Of a stretch of 64,000 nucleotides of DNA, positions 55,511-64,000 are shown in pieces. The stretch is taken from assembly GCF_029871235.1 (NCBI RefSeq), contig NZ_SSOM01000070.1, positions 62,001-126,000 on the forward strand, read 5' to 3'. This DNA is from Pseudomonas sp. BN411. Its GTDB lineage: Bacteria > Pseudomonadota > Gammaproteobacteria > Pseudomonadales > Pseudomonadaceae. Position numbers and translations under genes: made by a program. Position 1 is the first letter of the stretch. Each line of letters starts with the position of its first letter. The notes below the pieces were generated by a model that was given only the letters and a program-made list of their open reading frames with translations, searched no databases and was not told where the DNA came from.

Positions 55511-56875
55511 TTAGAGTTTCTGGAAGGCCGGGCTGAGCTTGCCGTAGGTCCCGTAAAGAAGGATCGATACGGCCAGCAGCCCGAAGATGATCGAAAGGTC
55601 CTGCATGGAGGCTTCCAGCACGAGGTTGAGCAGCAGATAGCCCGCTCCGATGACCGCGAGCAGCGCCGGTACCGGCCACAGCGGCATGCGGTAGCTGTGC
55701 TCCACATCGCGCCGCAGTGCGCGGCTGAACAGCGCGCAGAGGGCGATGATCAGATACACCATGAGAATCAGCAGCACGGTGAAGGACGTCATTTCCGCCA
55801 GGTTGGAACTGAAGCTGAGAAGCGCCGAAGGGACCGCCAGGAACAGTGTGGCCAGCCACGGCGACTCCCAGCGAGGGTGGATACGGGTGAAGGCCCGGTT
55901 CAGGGCCGGCATCCACAGCTCGTCGCGGCCGCTGCTGAAGATCACACGGCCGATCTGGATGACGATGGCGATGATGGCGTTGAACACCGAGAGGAAAATG
56001 CCGGCGCTGACCAGTCGGGACAGCGTCTCGTTACCGTGGCTCGACAGCAGGTAACCGATGGGGTCGGGGCTGGCGATCATCTCCTGGAGCGAAGGTGCGC
56101 CGATGAGGAGGGCGGTCAGCGGAATCAGCTCGATGGCCACCACCAGCAGCAATGACCAGAACACTGCCCGGGGTACGCCACGACCGCCGCACTTCATGTC
56201 CTCGGCCATGAGCACCGCACCACCGAAACCGTTGTAGGAAAACAGCGCCATGCCGACGGCCCCCAGCACCAGCGCCATCGGGGCGGCCCCCATCACGCCG
56301 TTCTCCACGACCTGCGGATGCAGCAGCACGCTGGCGGGCTGCGTGGCATTGCCGAAGCCCAGCGCGACGATGACCAGCAAAGCCGCTACTTCCAGCAGCA
56401 AACAGGCACCGGTGACCCAGGCATTGAGCTTGATATTGAGGATGCCCAGCAGGTAGCTGGCCGCCACGACCACCAGGGCCACGAGTTGGGAGTCGAGCTC
56501 GGTTCCGAGGGCGACGTTCAGGTAGGTCGCCGCCCCGGTAGCCAGCACGGGCGGAATGAACAGCAGCATCGCCAGCACCATGAGGAAGGTCGCATAGCCC
56601 GCCATACCGCCGAATACCCGCTTGGCATAGACGTACTCGCCACCGGCGGACTTGTGGGCACGCCCCAGCTCCGCATAGCACCAGGCGAACATCAGGGCCA
56701 ACACGGCAGCCAGTACGAACGACAGGAACGCACCACTGCCGGCCTGCTGAATGGCGAAGGGGGCGATGACGAAAACCGAACTGGCGGGGGTAACGCTGGA
56801 AACCGTGATGGCGACGACATCGGTGGTGCTCAGCCTGGGCTGGAGCACCCCGTTCTCCGGGGTGGACGCGGTCAT
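55511..56875 (-). CDS. APC-family amino acid permease
   Basis: The 454-residue importer has about twelve helices. Family features are the helix-1 region VVAITVSSVTPASSVFVIAPFAI, AWCYAELGRAHKSAGGEYVYAKRVFG in the helix 2-3 loop, and FSYNGFGGAVLMAEDMK in helix 6. It is co-directional with the DmpA peptidase 15 bases downstream, and divergent from a LuxR regulator. The three look like one uptake-and-hydrolysis unit for a peptide- or amide-like nutrient. Confidence 0.88.
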   Translation of the reverse strand: MTASTPENGVLQPRLSTTDVVAITVSSVTPASSVFVIAPFAIQQAGSGAFLSFVLAAVLALMFAWCYAELGRAHKSAGGEYVYAKRVFGGMAGYATFLMVLAMLLFIPPVLATGAATYLNVALGTELDSQLVALVVVAASYLLGILNIKLNAWVTGACLLLEVAALLVIVALGFGNATQPASVLLHPQVVENGVMGAAPMALVLGAVGMALFSYNGFGGAVLMAEDMKCGGRGVPRAVFWSLLLVVAIELIPLTALLIGAPSLQEMIASPDPIGYLLSSHGNETLSRLVSAGIFLSVFNAIIAIVIQIGRVIFSSGRDELWMPALNRAFTRIHPRWESPWLATLFLAVPSALLSFSSNLAEMTSFTVLLILMVYLIIALCALFSRALRRDVEHSYRMPLWPVPALLAVIGAGYLLLNLVLEASMQDLSIIFGLLAVSILLYGTYGKLSPAFQKL

Positions 56876-57082
56876 ATCCTGATCCTCTGATTGTTATTGG
56901 CAGTTGAGGCAGTAGGAAACGGCGACGTGTGTCGCCGAATTGGGACGCTGTGGTTGTGGGGCGATTCTCGACAGCGCGCCGCGCAGCGCCAATCACCCTA
57001 TTGGAGTACGCCACTTGACGATGGCCGCCCCGGATCAGCCAAGCTTGTGTCCCCCTGCCCCACCACGAAATCGGAGAACCGG

Positions 57083-57886
57083 ATGGACAGTCTGTTCAGG
57101 GAAGCGGCCCTGCACGCCAGCCTGGGTCGCACCATCGAGCAGATCGGCGGCGACCGCTTCTGGAAGCAACTGATCCTGCTGCTTCACCATTGCCTGCCGT
57201 TCGACAATGCCCTGGCCACCTTCTACCCCACCGGCGGCGCGCCACAGCCGCTGGAGGAGTACGACACCGAGCCCCAGGCCGGCCCGGCGTCCATGCCCAT
57301 CTACCTGGATGGCCTCTACCTGCTCGATCCCTTCTACCAGGCCTGCCGCGAAGGCCTGCCCAGCGGCTTCTACCGCCTGGAAGAGATCGCCCCGGATCAC
57401 TTCCGCCAGAGCGAGTACTACCTGAACTACTTCCACGACAATGTGCTGGGGGACGAAGTGCAGTTCATCCTCCAGTTACCGGGCCTGGGCAACCTGTCGC
57501 TGTCGTTGGGCATGCGCCGGCCCTTCGGCACCGAGGAATGCGGGATGCTGGGACTGCTGTCGAGCTGGGTACTGGCGCTGATGGGGCAGCACTGGCAGCA
57601 GTGCATGCAGGTGACGCAATCACCACGCCAGAACGACATGGCCTCGCAGGTGCGCGACGCCCTGAGTCATTTCGGCGCGGGGGTACTGTCGGAGCGGGAA
57701 CTGGAGATCGCCCGGCTGATCCTGCGGGGTTATTCCTCCAAGGCGATGGCCGAGCGGCTGGCCATATCACCTGAAACGGTGAAGGTCCATCGCCGCCATC
57801 TCTACGCCAAGCTGGACATCTCGTCCCAACCGGAGCTGTTCTCGCTGTTCATCCAGGCCCTTGGCCACGATCCGCAGAATCCCTGA
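57083..57886 (+). CDS. LuxR-family transcriptional regulator
   Basis: The 267-residue regulator has an N-terminal domain of unknown ligand (FDNALATFYPTGGAPQPLEEYD...PIYLDGLYLLDPFYQACREGLPSGFYRLEE) and a C-terminal LuxR helix-turn-helix (LSERELEIARLILRGYSSKAMAERLAISPETVKVHRRHLYAKLDI). The N-terminal domain is not a typical autoinducer-binding domain. The ATG at 57083 has GGAGAA upstream; the frame is open further to 56891 without family support. It is divergent from the APC-DmpA pair and probably controls it. Confidence 0.87.
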   Translation: MDSLFREAALHASLGRTIEQIGGDRFWKQLILLLHHCLPFDNALATFYPTGGAPQPLEEYDTEPQAGPASMPIYLDGLYLLDPFYQACREGLPSGFYRLEEIAPDHFRQSEYYLNYFHDNVLGDEVQFILQLPGLGNLSLSLGMRRPFGTEECGMLGLLSSWVLALMGQHWQQCMQVTQSPRQNDMASQVRDALSHFGAGVLSERELEIARLILRGYSSKAMAERLAISPETVKVHRRHLYAKLDISSQPELFSLFIQALGHDPQNP

Positions 57887-58012
57887 TCCACTGGAGTTTT
57901 TCCGACGCTTCCCCAGGCCAACGCTCGCTCATCCCCGCAAGCACAAGTTGGAACGATCGTCATCCTATATTCATTTGACTCTAATAATTATTTACAAATA
58001 ACATCGCCGCCC

Positions 58013-58044
58013 CTGCGGTAATGATTCTCGATTATGAACCGCAG
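58013..58044. promoter_or_regulatory. Dyad with Fur-box-like core upstream of membrane protein gene
   Basis: CTGCGGT/ACCGCAG arms flank an AT-rich core. The 19 bases at 58017-58035 match the Fur consensus at about 11 of 19 positions, with the left half at 8 of 9. AT-rich DNA with a TTGACT lies just upstream. Confidence 0.3.
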
Positions 58045-58105
58045 CAACCCGCGTTTCTCCAGACGCGGGACGGGGATGGCGATTTCATAGAACAAGAGAC
58101 AAAGC

Positions 58106-58756
58106 ATGGAATTCTTTCACCTGGTCACTGCTCTGCTGAAGCAGGAGGCCAACCTCGAACTGGTTCGCCTGGCGGTCGTCTACATGCACCTGATCGCCTG
58201 CTGCGTGGCCGTTGGCCTGGTGGTCACCAGCGACCTCGCCATGGCAAGGCAACTGCTGCGAGGTGACGACTCCGCACATTGCCAGCCGTCCCACCTGGAA
58301 TCCCTGCAACGCACCATTTCCCTGGCCCTGCTGGTGCTCTGGGTGACGGGCGCCGCCATCATCCTGCTGGACATGTCCGTGAAGGACTGGACCTACCTGC
58401 TCAATCCCAAGCTGCAGGCCAAGGTCCTGATCGTTGCACTGCTGACCGTCAATGGCATGTTGCTGCATCGCGCCGTACTGCCCGCCCTGGCACGCGCCGG
58501 CTCACTGCTGGCTCTGCAGCCCGCTGTACGCAGCCTGACGCTGTTCGCGGGCACGGTTTCGGCAGTGTCCTGGTTCTACGCGGCGTTGCTCGGTGTGGGG
58601 CGGCCACTGGCGTGGAAGTACAGTCTGGCCGAGCTGATGGCGGCCTATCCGCTGCTGATCATCGCCGGCTATGGAGTCATGCGTTTGCTGGTCGCCCTGG
58701 CCCGCAAGCGCAGCCGGACAGACGCCGTCAGCACCTCCCTCCCCGACCACCAGTGA
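58106..58756 (+). CDS. Unknown six-helix inner-membrane protein
   Basis: The 216-residue protein has about six hydrophobic helices and no recognised signature. Visible features are NLELVRLAVVYMHLIACCVAVGLVVTSD at the first helix with a possible ligand His, RTISLALLVLWVTGAAIILLD, NPKLQAKVLIVALLTVNGMLLHRAVLP, and a basic C-terminal tail. Conserved-looking His residues inside helices could bind heme or metal, but this is speculative. A dyad with a Fur-like core lies about 60 bases upstream. It lies between the LuxR regulator and a DUF4124 gene that is convergent with it. Confidence 0.75.
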   Translation: MEFFHLVTALLKQEANLELVRLAVVYMHLIACCVAVGLVVTSDLAMARQLLRGDDSAHCQPSHLESLQRTISLALLVLWVTGAAIILLDMSVKDWTYLLNPKLQAKVLIVALLTVNGMLLHRAVLPALARAGSLLALQPAVRSLTLFAGTVSAVSWFYAALLGVGRPLAWKYSLAELMAAYPLLIIAGYGVMRLLVALARKRSRTDAVSTSLPDHQ

Positions 58757-58790
58757 GTCTCGCGTCGGGGCGCTCATGCGCCCCGGCAAC

Positions 58791-59327
58791 TTATCGGAAC
58801 GTCTCCGTCCACTCCGCAAACTGCATGCACTGACCGAAAGCGAGCACATCGGGCGTGTCGGCCAGGCAGTCGATGGACGTCCGGCTCTTCTCGCTGGCCA
58901 CGTAGTCGTTCACGCACTCGCGCTCGTTACGCTTCAGGCCCTTGTAGAAGTCGTCCATCTTGTACATCGCGTTGTCGAGCTGGTTCTGGCTGATCTTCTG
59001 CTTGCGTACCGCATCGCGACCGAGCTTCTGCGTGTCGTTGATCAGCGTAGGCATGCGTGCGATGGCGGCGGAGCACTGCTGCGTGCCCTTGTCGTGGAGC
59101 TGGTTGGTATTGAACTCGGGCACTTGTGCGATGGCCTCGGGCTGCGCAAGCGGTGCGGCGTTCAGGCTCTCGACCCGCTGATGATCGCTCTCCACCGCGT
59201 GGCTCTGCGGCGGTGGCGTGTCGGTGAAATGCACCTTCCCATCGGCATCGCGCCATTGGTAGACCTGGGCGGCAAGGGACTGGGACAACAGCAACGCAAG
59301 AGCGGCAAACGCGAAACGGGGCAGCAT
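58791..59327 (-). CDS. DUF4124-domain exported protein
   Basis: The 178-residue protein has a signal peptide (MLPRFAFAALALLLSQSLA) followed at once by the DUF4124 motif QVYQWRDADGKVHFTDTPP, then a helical Cys-containing region (CSAAIARMP..., ECVNDYV, DCLADTP, FGQCMQF) with several cysteines that could form disulfides. Function of DUF4124 is unknown. It lies downstream of the ccm/lipoprotein operon on the same strand, with a REP-like repeat between. Confidence 0.85.
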   Translation of the reverse strand: MLPRFAFAALALLLSQSLAAQVYQWRDADGKVHFTDTPPPQSHAVESDHQRVESLNAAPLAQPEAIAQVPEFNTNQLHDKGTQQCSAAIARMPTLINDTQKLGRDAVRKQKISQNQLDNAMYKMDDFYKGLKRNERECVNDYVASEKSRTSIDCLADTPDVLAFGQCMQFAEWTETFR

Positions 59328-59450
59328 CCGTGACCTCCGAGATAGCGGAATGCCAGCACGTTACAGAAGGTGAATTCGTGGAGCAACAGCAGTAGTCAGG
59401 TGATGTGGAGGGCGTCCCGCAAGCAACGACCTGCAGGAGCGCACAAAACC

Positions 59451-59495
59451 TGTGGGGGCGAATTCATTCGCGAAGCGGGCCGCAGGCCCGCCCCG
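59451..59495. repeat. Single REP-type element
   Basis: The 20-base start TGTGGGGGCGAATTCATTCG is identical to the arm of the REP pair at 45293. It is followed by a hairpin-forming GCGGGCC/GGCCCGC stretch. It sits just after the lipoprotein stop codon, between that gene and the DUF4124 gene. Confidence 0.8.
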
Positions 59496-59506
59496 TCATG
59501 GAAGGA

Positions 59507-59953
59507 TCAGCGGAAATGCCGTCCCAGGCCGGCTGGAACGCCGCTGGAATCGGTAGGCTGCCAGGGCCCCTGGGGACTGTTGGAATAGCTCCAGCCGTTG
59601 TCCCAGCGGTAGTAGACGCGCTCGCGGTAGAAGACATTGCGCTGGCCCTCGAGCACATAGACACCGAGGCCCGTGTCCCAGTAGCAATTGCCACCCGGCG
59701 GCGGCGCGAATCGCGGGTGGGCCTTCATGCGCGGAGCCTGCTTCGGCGGTTGCGGCTCGGCCGGCGGCATCGGGCGATTCTGCGGCGGAGGGGTCTGGAC
59801 CGCAGGCGGCTTCCGGGAAGGTTCCCAGTCGGGCTCGCCGGGTTCCTGGTACGGCCCCTGACCGGCGCAGCCGGCCAGGGTGAGAAGGAGGCAGATCAGG
59901 GGCAGGCCGAAGCGGGTGCTCGGCGCTGCCGGGAGTGCAGTGTGGGTGGTCAT
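59507..59953 (-). CDS. Proline-rich lipoprotein coupled to ccmI
   Basis: The 148-residue protein has a lipoprotein signal ([13 protein letters not shown]; lipobox Leu-Ala-Gly-Cys), a proline-rich linker (about residues 40-75), and a C-terminal Tyr/Trp-rich domain ([16 protein letters not shown]...[19 protein letters not shown]) resembling YxWxxG-type surface repeats. Its ATG overlaps the ccmI stop as ATGA, so it is translated with the cytochrome c maturation genes. The product is probably anchored in the outer membrane. Function unknown; a role in cytochrome c biogenesis is inference from coupling only. Confidence 0.8.
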   Translation of the reverse strand: MTTHTALPAAPSTRFGLPLICLLLTLAGCAGQGPYQEPGEPDWEPSRKPPAVQTPPPQNRPMPPAEPQPPKQAPRMKAHPRFAPPPGGNCYWDTGLGVYVLEGQRNVFYRERVYYRWDNGWSYSNSPQGPWQPTDSSGVPAGLGRHFR

Positions 59954-61161
59954 TTCTTGTCCGGGCTGTCGATGGTCAGTCGTTGGGTATCCGACGAACC
60001 AGTAGACAGCGGCGAACTGCTTCCTATCCATTCACCTGCGGTCGCATTGCCACTACGGGAGATCCGGGCGACCAGTTGCACCTGCGGGAAGTTGGAGAGC
60101 TTGAGCTGCGGCATCATGGCATCCGCATCGCTCAGGCTGACTTCCACCGGCAGGTCGGCGACGGTCATGCGCTTGACCGCCAGCGGCATGGGCGGGCCAG
60201 AGGTGGCGCGGGCGAAGATGAACACGCTGTCGCCGGGCTGCACCTTGTCCTTTAGGGAGGCCGCCAGATCGACATGGACCTTGAGCTGGGCACCGGTCGG
60301 CGCCGGGGCTGTGGCCGGTTCTTCAACCGCCACGCCGCTCTCCTTGAGTTTTTCGCGCGCTTTGTCGATCCCGCCCTGCAGGGCGCCACGGGACGGATCG
60401 TCGGCCGGCAGCTGGGTGATCAAGCGTCCCCAGTAGGTGATCGCATCCTGGTAGCGGCCTTCCTCGAAGCCGGCGATGCCCAGCAGACCAAGGCTGGTGA
60501 TCTCGTTGGGATCGGCCTTCAGCGCTTCCTCGGTCAGCGCCTTGACCTCTGGGGTCAGCTTCTTCTGGCTGGCGAAGTACAGCGCCTGTGCCCACTGGCC
60601 CAGCAGCTCGGGTTCGCGGCCGCCACGCTTGACCGCCTGCTCGTAGGCGCGGGCGGCATCAGCAGCGCGATCCTGCGCCATGTAAGTACGCCCAAGGAAG
60701 TACCAGCCTTCGGCGGACTCTGGCTGCGCCTCGACCACACGCTCGAGGCGCGAGGTCATTTCTTCGATGCTGCGCGGTTGCTCGCGCAGCTCGCGGGCCA
60801 GCTCCACCTTGTCGCTGGCGCCCCAGTGCAGGTACAGGCCGAAACCCAGCGCCGGCACGATGGTGGCGGCCAGCAGCGGCAGGGCCTTGCCCAGTCGCGA
60901 GGTACGGCCATTGTCGGCGCCCTCGGTATCGGCCAGCAGTTCACGGGCAGCCTCGGCGCGGCCGGCATCGAACTGCTCGGCGGTGAGAGTGCCGGCGGCG
61001 CGCTGGGACTCCAGTTCGTCCAGGCGCTCCTGGTAGAGGGCGACGTTGAGGGAGGTGCGGTCTTCCTCGGTCTGGGCCTTGCGGCCGCGCAGCACGGGAA
61101 TCAGCAGGAAGGCCAGGGCGACCAGCAGGAGCAGGCCGGCGGCGAGCCAGAAATCGATCAT
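59950..61161 (-). CDS. ccmI: Cytochrome c maturation protein CcmI (CycH)
   Basis: The 403-residue protein has two membrane helices (residues 1-25 and about 92-112), a leucine-zipper-like loop ([17 protein letters not shown]), a TPR region ([32 protein letters not shown]...) and a C-terminal periplasmic domain. CcmI presents apocytochrome c to the heme-ligation complex CcmF-CcmH. It overlaps ccmH upstream and the lipoprotein gene downstream by four bases each. Confidence 0.95.
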   Translation of the reverse strand: MIDFWLAAGLLLLVALAFLLIPVLRGRKAQTEEDRTSLNVALYQERLDELESQRAAGTLTAEQFDAGRAEAARELLADTEGADNGRTSRLGKALPLLAATIVPALGFGLYLHWGASDKVELARELREQPRSIEEMTSRLERVVEAQPESAEGWYFLGRTYMAQDRAADAARAYEQAVKRGGREPELLGQWAQALYFASQKKLTPEVKALTEEALKADPNEITSLGLLGIAGFEEGRYQDAITYWGRLITQLPADDPSRGALQGGIDKAREKLKESGVAVEEPATAPAPTGAQLKVHVDLAASLKDKVQPGDSVFIFARATSGPPMPLAVKRMTVADLPVEVSLSDADAMMPQLKLSNFPQVQLVARISRSGNATAGEWIGSSSPLSTGSSDTQRLTIDSPDKK

Positions 61162-61646
61162 GAGTCTTTCTTGTCCTGGTTCTCGGAATTCAGCAGGGCG
61201 TCGAGGCGCGCCTGCTCATCGGCGGAAAGCAGTACCTGGGCCGGGCTGTTCTCTACCCGGCGACGGCGCACGACGATAATGCCCAGCACCACCAGGCCGC
61301 CTACCAGCAGGCCAGCGGGGCCGTACCAGAGCAGCAGCGTGTGGGTGTTGACCGGCGGCTTGTAGCGCACGAAATCGCCATAGCGGGCCACCAGGAAGTC
61401 GACGATCTCGTCGTTGCTCTTGCCCTCTTTCAGCATGCGGAAGATTTCCCGGCGCAGGTCAGTGGCAATGGGCGCGTTCGAGTCGGCGATGTTCTGGTTC
61501 TGGCACTTCGGGCAGCGCAGTTCCTCGGTCAGGACACGGAAGCGCTCGCGCTCGGCCTCATCCTTGAACTCGTAGGTATCGATGGCAGCCCGGGCAATGC
61601 CGGACAGGGTCAGGCCCAGCAGCGCGGCGGCGATCAGGCGCTTCAT
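61158..61646 (-). CDS. ccmH: Cytochrome c maturation thiol protein CcmH
   Basis: The 162-residue protein has a signal peptide, the redox motif Cys-Pro-Lys-Cys in [22 protein letters not shown], and a transmembrane helix ([19 protein letters not shown]) with an Arg-rich stop. It keeps the CxxCH heme-binding cysteines of apocytochrome reduced. It is the short CcmH form, with CcmI as a separate protein. The ATG overlaps the ccmG stop. Confidence 0.96.
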   Translation of the reverse strand: MKRLIAAALLGLTLSGIARAAIDTYEFKDEAERERFRVLTEELRCPKCQNQNIADSNAPIATDLRREIFRMLKEGKSNDEIVDFLVARYGDFVRYKPPVNTHTLLLWYGPAGLLVGGLVVLGIIVVRRRRVENSPAQVLLSADEQARLDALLNSENQDKKDS

Positions 61647-62179
61647 TTGCCGACCTCATCCACCAGGGATTGGTAGAGCGGCGCCAGCTGCTCGCGCCAG
61701 ACGGTGTCGTCGATCACGCCGACGAACTTGTGGCGAATGATGCCGTCCTTGTCGATCAGGAAGGTCTCCGGTGCGCCGTAGACCCCCAGGTTCAAGCCGA
61801 GGCTGCCCTGCTCGTCGCGGATATCCAGCTGATAGGGGTTGTGGAACTCCTTCAGCCATTTCAGCGCGGCGGCGTTGTCGTCCTTGTAGTTGACGCCATA
61901 GATGGTCACGCCCATCTGCGACAGCTTGTTCAGCACCGGGTGCTCCACGCGGCAGGACACGCACCAGGTGCCCCAGACGTTGACCAGCGCCGGCTTGCCC
62001 TTGAGGTCAGCCTCGGTGAGGGTGCGCTCGCCGGTGACGCTGGGCAGCGAGAAGGCCGGGAACGGCTTGTCGATCAGCGCCGAGGGCAGCTCGGCCGGAT
62101 CGAGGAACAGCCCGCGGTATAGGAACACCGCGATGGCGAGGAAGCCCACCAGGGGCAGGACGAGGATCAGACGCTTCAT
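61643..62179 (-). CDS. ccmG: Thiol:disulfide interchange protein CcmG/DsbE
   Basis: The 178-residue membrane-anchored thioredoxin has the redox motif WCVSC in LVNVWGTWCVSCRVEHPVL, the CcmG-specific acidic/Pro segments, and the cis-Pro loop VYGAPETFLIDKDG. It delivers reductant to CcmH and apocytochrome c in the periplasm. The start overlaps the ccmF stop as ATGA. Confidence 0.97.
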   Translation of the reverse strand: MKRLILVLPLVGFLAIAVFLYRGLFLDPAELPSALIDKPFPAFSLPSVTGERTLTEADLKGKPALVNVWGTWCVSCRVEHPVLNKLSQMGVTIYGVNYKDDNAAALKWLKEFHNPYQLDIRDEQGSLGLNLGVYGAPETFLIDKDGIIRHKFVGVIDDTVWREQLAPLYQSLVDEVGK

Positions 62180-64000
62180 GCTTGGGCTCCAGCCATGCCC
62201 AGCGCCTCGCGGACGCGGGTCTTCACCTTCACCCGGTAGCGCCGGTCGAAGGCCGCCAGCAGGCCGCCAAGGCCCATCAGCAGGCCGCCCAGCCAGATCC
62301 AGCGGACGAAAGGTTTCACATGCACTCGCACCGCCCAGGCGCCATCGCCCAAGGGTTCGCCGAGGGCGACGTAGAGGTCGCGGGTGAAGCCGGCTTCGAT
62401 GCCAGCCTCGGTCATGACCGATTGCTGCACGGTGTAGAGGCGCTTTTCCGGATGCAGCACGGTAATCTGCTTGTCACCGTCGAAGACGATCACCGTGCCC
62501 TTGTCGGAGGTGAAGTTCGGGCCTTCGTGGTGCTCCGCGCCTTCGAAGAGGAAGCGGTAGCCCCCCAGTTCCACCGCCTCGCCCGGCGCCAGGCGCAGGT
62601 CACGTTCGGCGCTGTACTGGCTGGAAAGCACGACGCCCAGGGCGCAGACGGCGATACCGGCGTGGGCCAGCTGCATGCCCCAGTAGCTGCGGGTCATGCC
62701 AGCGGCACCTTTGAGCATGCCCTTGTGGCGGGTCTTGTCGATGAAGTCGCGAACACCGGCCAGCACCACCCAGGCAGACAGCGCGCCCACGGCCAGCACC
62801 GCCCAGTGGAAGTCGCCGAAGAGGAAGGTGGCCAGCCCGCCGAGCAGCAGGCTGCCGATCAGGACCGGGCCGAGCATGCCCAGCAGCCACTTCAGCGGGG
62901 TGTCTTTCCAGCGCACCAGCACGCCAACGGCCAGGGCCAGCATGAGCACGGCCATCAGCGGCAGGAACAGGGCGTTGAAATACGGCGGGCCGACCGACAG
63001 CTTGGCGCCGGACAGGGCATCCAGCACCAGCGGGTAGAGGGTGCCCAGCAGGATCATCGAGGCCGCCACCACCAGCACCAGGTTATTCACCAGCAGCAGG
63101 GTCTCGCGAGACCAGAGGGCGAAGCCCACCTGGCTCTTGACCACCGGCGCACGCACGGCGAACAGCGCCAGGGAACCGCCCACCACCAGCAGCAGGAAGG
63201 CCAGGATGAACACGCCGCGCTCCGGATCGGATGCGAACGCGTGCACCGACGTCAGCACGCCGGAACGGACCAGGAAGGTACCCAGCAGGCTCAGGGAGAA
63301 GGCCGCGATGGCCAGCAGCACGGTCCAGCTCTTGAACACGCCGCGCTTCTCGGTCACCGCCAGGGAGTGGATCAGCGCGGTGCCGACCAGCCAGGGCATG
63401 AAGGACGCGTTTTCCACCGGGTCCCAGAACCACCAGCCGCCCCAGCCCAGTTCGTAGTAGGCCCACCACGAGCCAAGCACGATGCCGACGCTGAGGAAGG
63501 CCCAGGCGATGATGGTCCACGGCCGCGACCAGCGCGCCCAGGCAGCGTCAAGGCGGCCGCCGAGCAGTGCAGCGATGGCAAAGGCGAAGGCTACCGAGAA
63601 GCCCACGTAACCCATGTAGAGCATCGGCGGGTGAACGATCAGGCCGAAGTCCTGCAGCAGCGGGTTGAGGTCGTTGCCGTCGGCCGGCATGTTCGGCAGC
63701 AGGCGGTTGAACGGGTTGGAGGTGATGATCAGGAACAGCAGGAAGCCGATGCTGATCATGCCCATCACGGCCAGCACGCGGGCCAGCATCACTTCCGGCA
63801 ACTGCCGGGAGAAGATCGACACAGCGAAGGTCCAGCCGCCGAGGATCAGCGCCCAGAGCAGCAGCGAACCCTCGTGGGCACCCCATACGGCGCTGAACTT
63901 GTAGTACCAGGGCAGCGCACTGTTGGAGTTGCTGGCCACGTAGGCGACGGAGAAGTCGTCCGCCATGAAGGCGTAGGTCAGGCAGCCGAAGGCGAAGGCC
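62176..64000 (-). CDS. ccmF: Heme lyase CcmF (N-terminus outside window)
   Basis: 608 codons are visible, open to the right edge; CcmF is usually about 650 residues, so roughly 50 are missing. The heme-handling WWD motif is present as LGWGGWWFWDPVENASFMPWL, along with multiple membrane helices, HPPMLYMGYVGF-type segments with the conserved His (VHPPMLYMGYVGFSV), and a large periplasmic domain near the C-terminus. It ligates heme to apocytochrome c together with CcmH and CcmI. Confidence 0.96.
   Translation of the reverse strand, partial: AFAFGCLTYAFMADDFSVAYVASNSNSALPWYYKFSAVWGAHEGSLLLWALILGGWTFAVSIFSRQLPEVMLARVLAVMGMISIGFLLFLIITSNPFNRLLPNMPADGNDLNPLLQDFGLIVHPPMLYMGYVGFSVAFAFAIAALLGGRLDAAWARWSRPWTIIAWAFLSVGIVLGSWWAYYELGWGGWWFWDPVENASFMPWLVGTALIHSLAVTEKRGVFKSWTVLLAIAAFSLSLLGTFLVRSGVLTSVHAFASDPERGVFILAFLLLVVGGSLALFAVRAPVVKSQVGFALWSRETLLLVNNLVLVVAASMILLGTLYPLVLDALSGAKLSVGPPYFNALFLPLMAVLMLALAVGVLVRWKDTPLKWLLGMLGPVLIGSLLLGGLATFLFGDFHWAVLAVGALSAWVVLAGVRDFIDKTRHKGMLKGAAGMTRSYWGMQLAHAGIAVCALGVVLSSQYSAERDLRLAPGEAVELGGYRFLFEGAEHHEGPNFTSDKGTVIVFDGDKQITVLHPEKRLYTVQQSVMTEAGIEAGFTRDLYVALGEPLGDGAWAVRVHVKPFVRWIWLGGLLMGLGGLLAAFDRRYRVKVKTRVREALGMAGAQA

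Overview
The window is GC-rich chromosomal DNA from a Pseudomonas-type gammaproteobacterium. Signs of this are the fused prephenate dehydrogenase/EPSP synthase, the serC-pheA-hisC-tyrA/aroA-cmk order, the mtnA/mtaD pair, mupP beside ubiG, cyaB beside an agt/plcP pair, plpD, and many short GC-rich Pseudomonas-style intergenic repeats. From memory, several gene blocks follow the order of P. aeruginosa PAO1 (around PA3164-PA3222, then PA3337-PA3339, then the ccm operon), with joins between them, so this is a relative rather than P. aeruginosa itself. No rRNA, tRNA, IS element, prophage or CRISPR array was seen.

Region 1 (1-13.2 kb) is metabolic and accessory. It holds an APC permease cut by the left edge, an orphan polyamine-type binding protein, an aldehyde dehydrogenase and a divergent LysR regulator. 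A 169-bp tandem duplication follows, then a sterol-desaturase-family hydroxylase and a flavin reductase. Next come a LysR gene and a divergent cluster of exported amidohydrolase, C45 Ntn-hydrolase and MHS-family transporter, which look like a small catabolic unit for an N-acyl or amide compound.

Region 2 (13.2-34 kb) is mostly core. It contains a BCCT transporter, then cmk, tyrA-aroA, hisC, pheA, serC and gyrA on the minus strand, then mtnA divergent from mtaD-ubiG-mupP-yciK. A diguanylate cyclase follows, preceded by a sigma-54-type promoter. After it come rluB (with a long 12-residue repeat tail), scpB and scpA, and a lone PA2779-like small exported protein. The usual cmk-rpsA linkage is broken here.

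Region 3 (34-49.5 kb) holds yciO, rnm (yciV), yciB and yciI, a Cpx-like unit (response regulator, Spy/CpxP-like protein, sensor kinase), a nitroreductase, trkH, an AraC regulator, a DUF962/Mpo1-like protein, adenylate cyclase cyaB, the agt1-plcP lipid-remodelling pair with a candidate Pho box, a second AraC regulator, csaA and an EamA transporter.

Region 4 (49.5-64 kb) holds hldD, a SelT/W/H-like protein, the patatin autotransporter plpD, an orphan sulfate-binding protein, a DmpA peptidase + APC permease + divergent LuxR unit, an unknown membrane protein, a DUF4124 protein, and a ccmF-ccmG-ccmH-ccmI operon. That operon is extended by a proline-rich lipoprotein gene, with a 4-bp ATGA overlap at every junction. 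ccmF is cut by the right edge.
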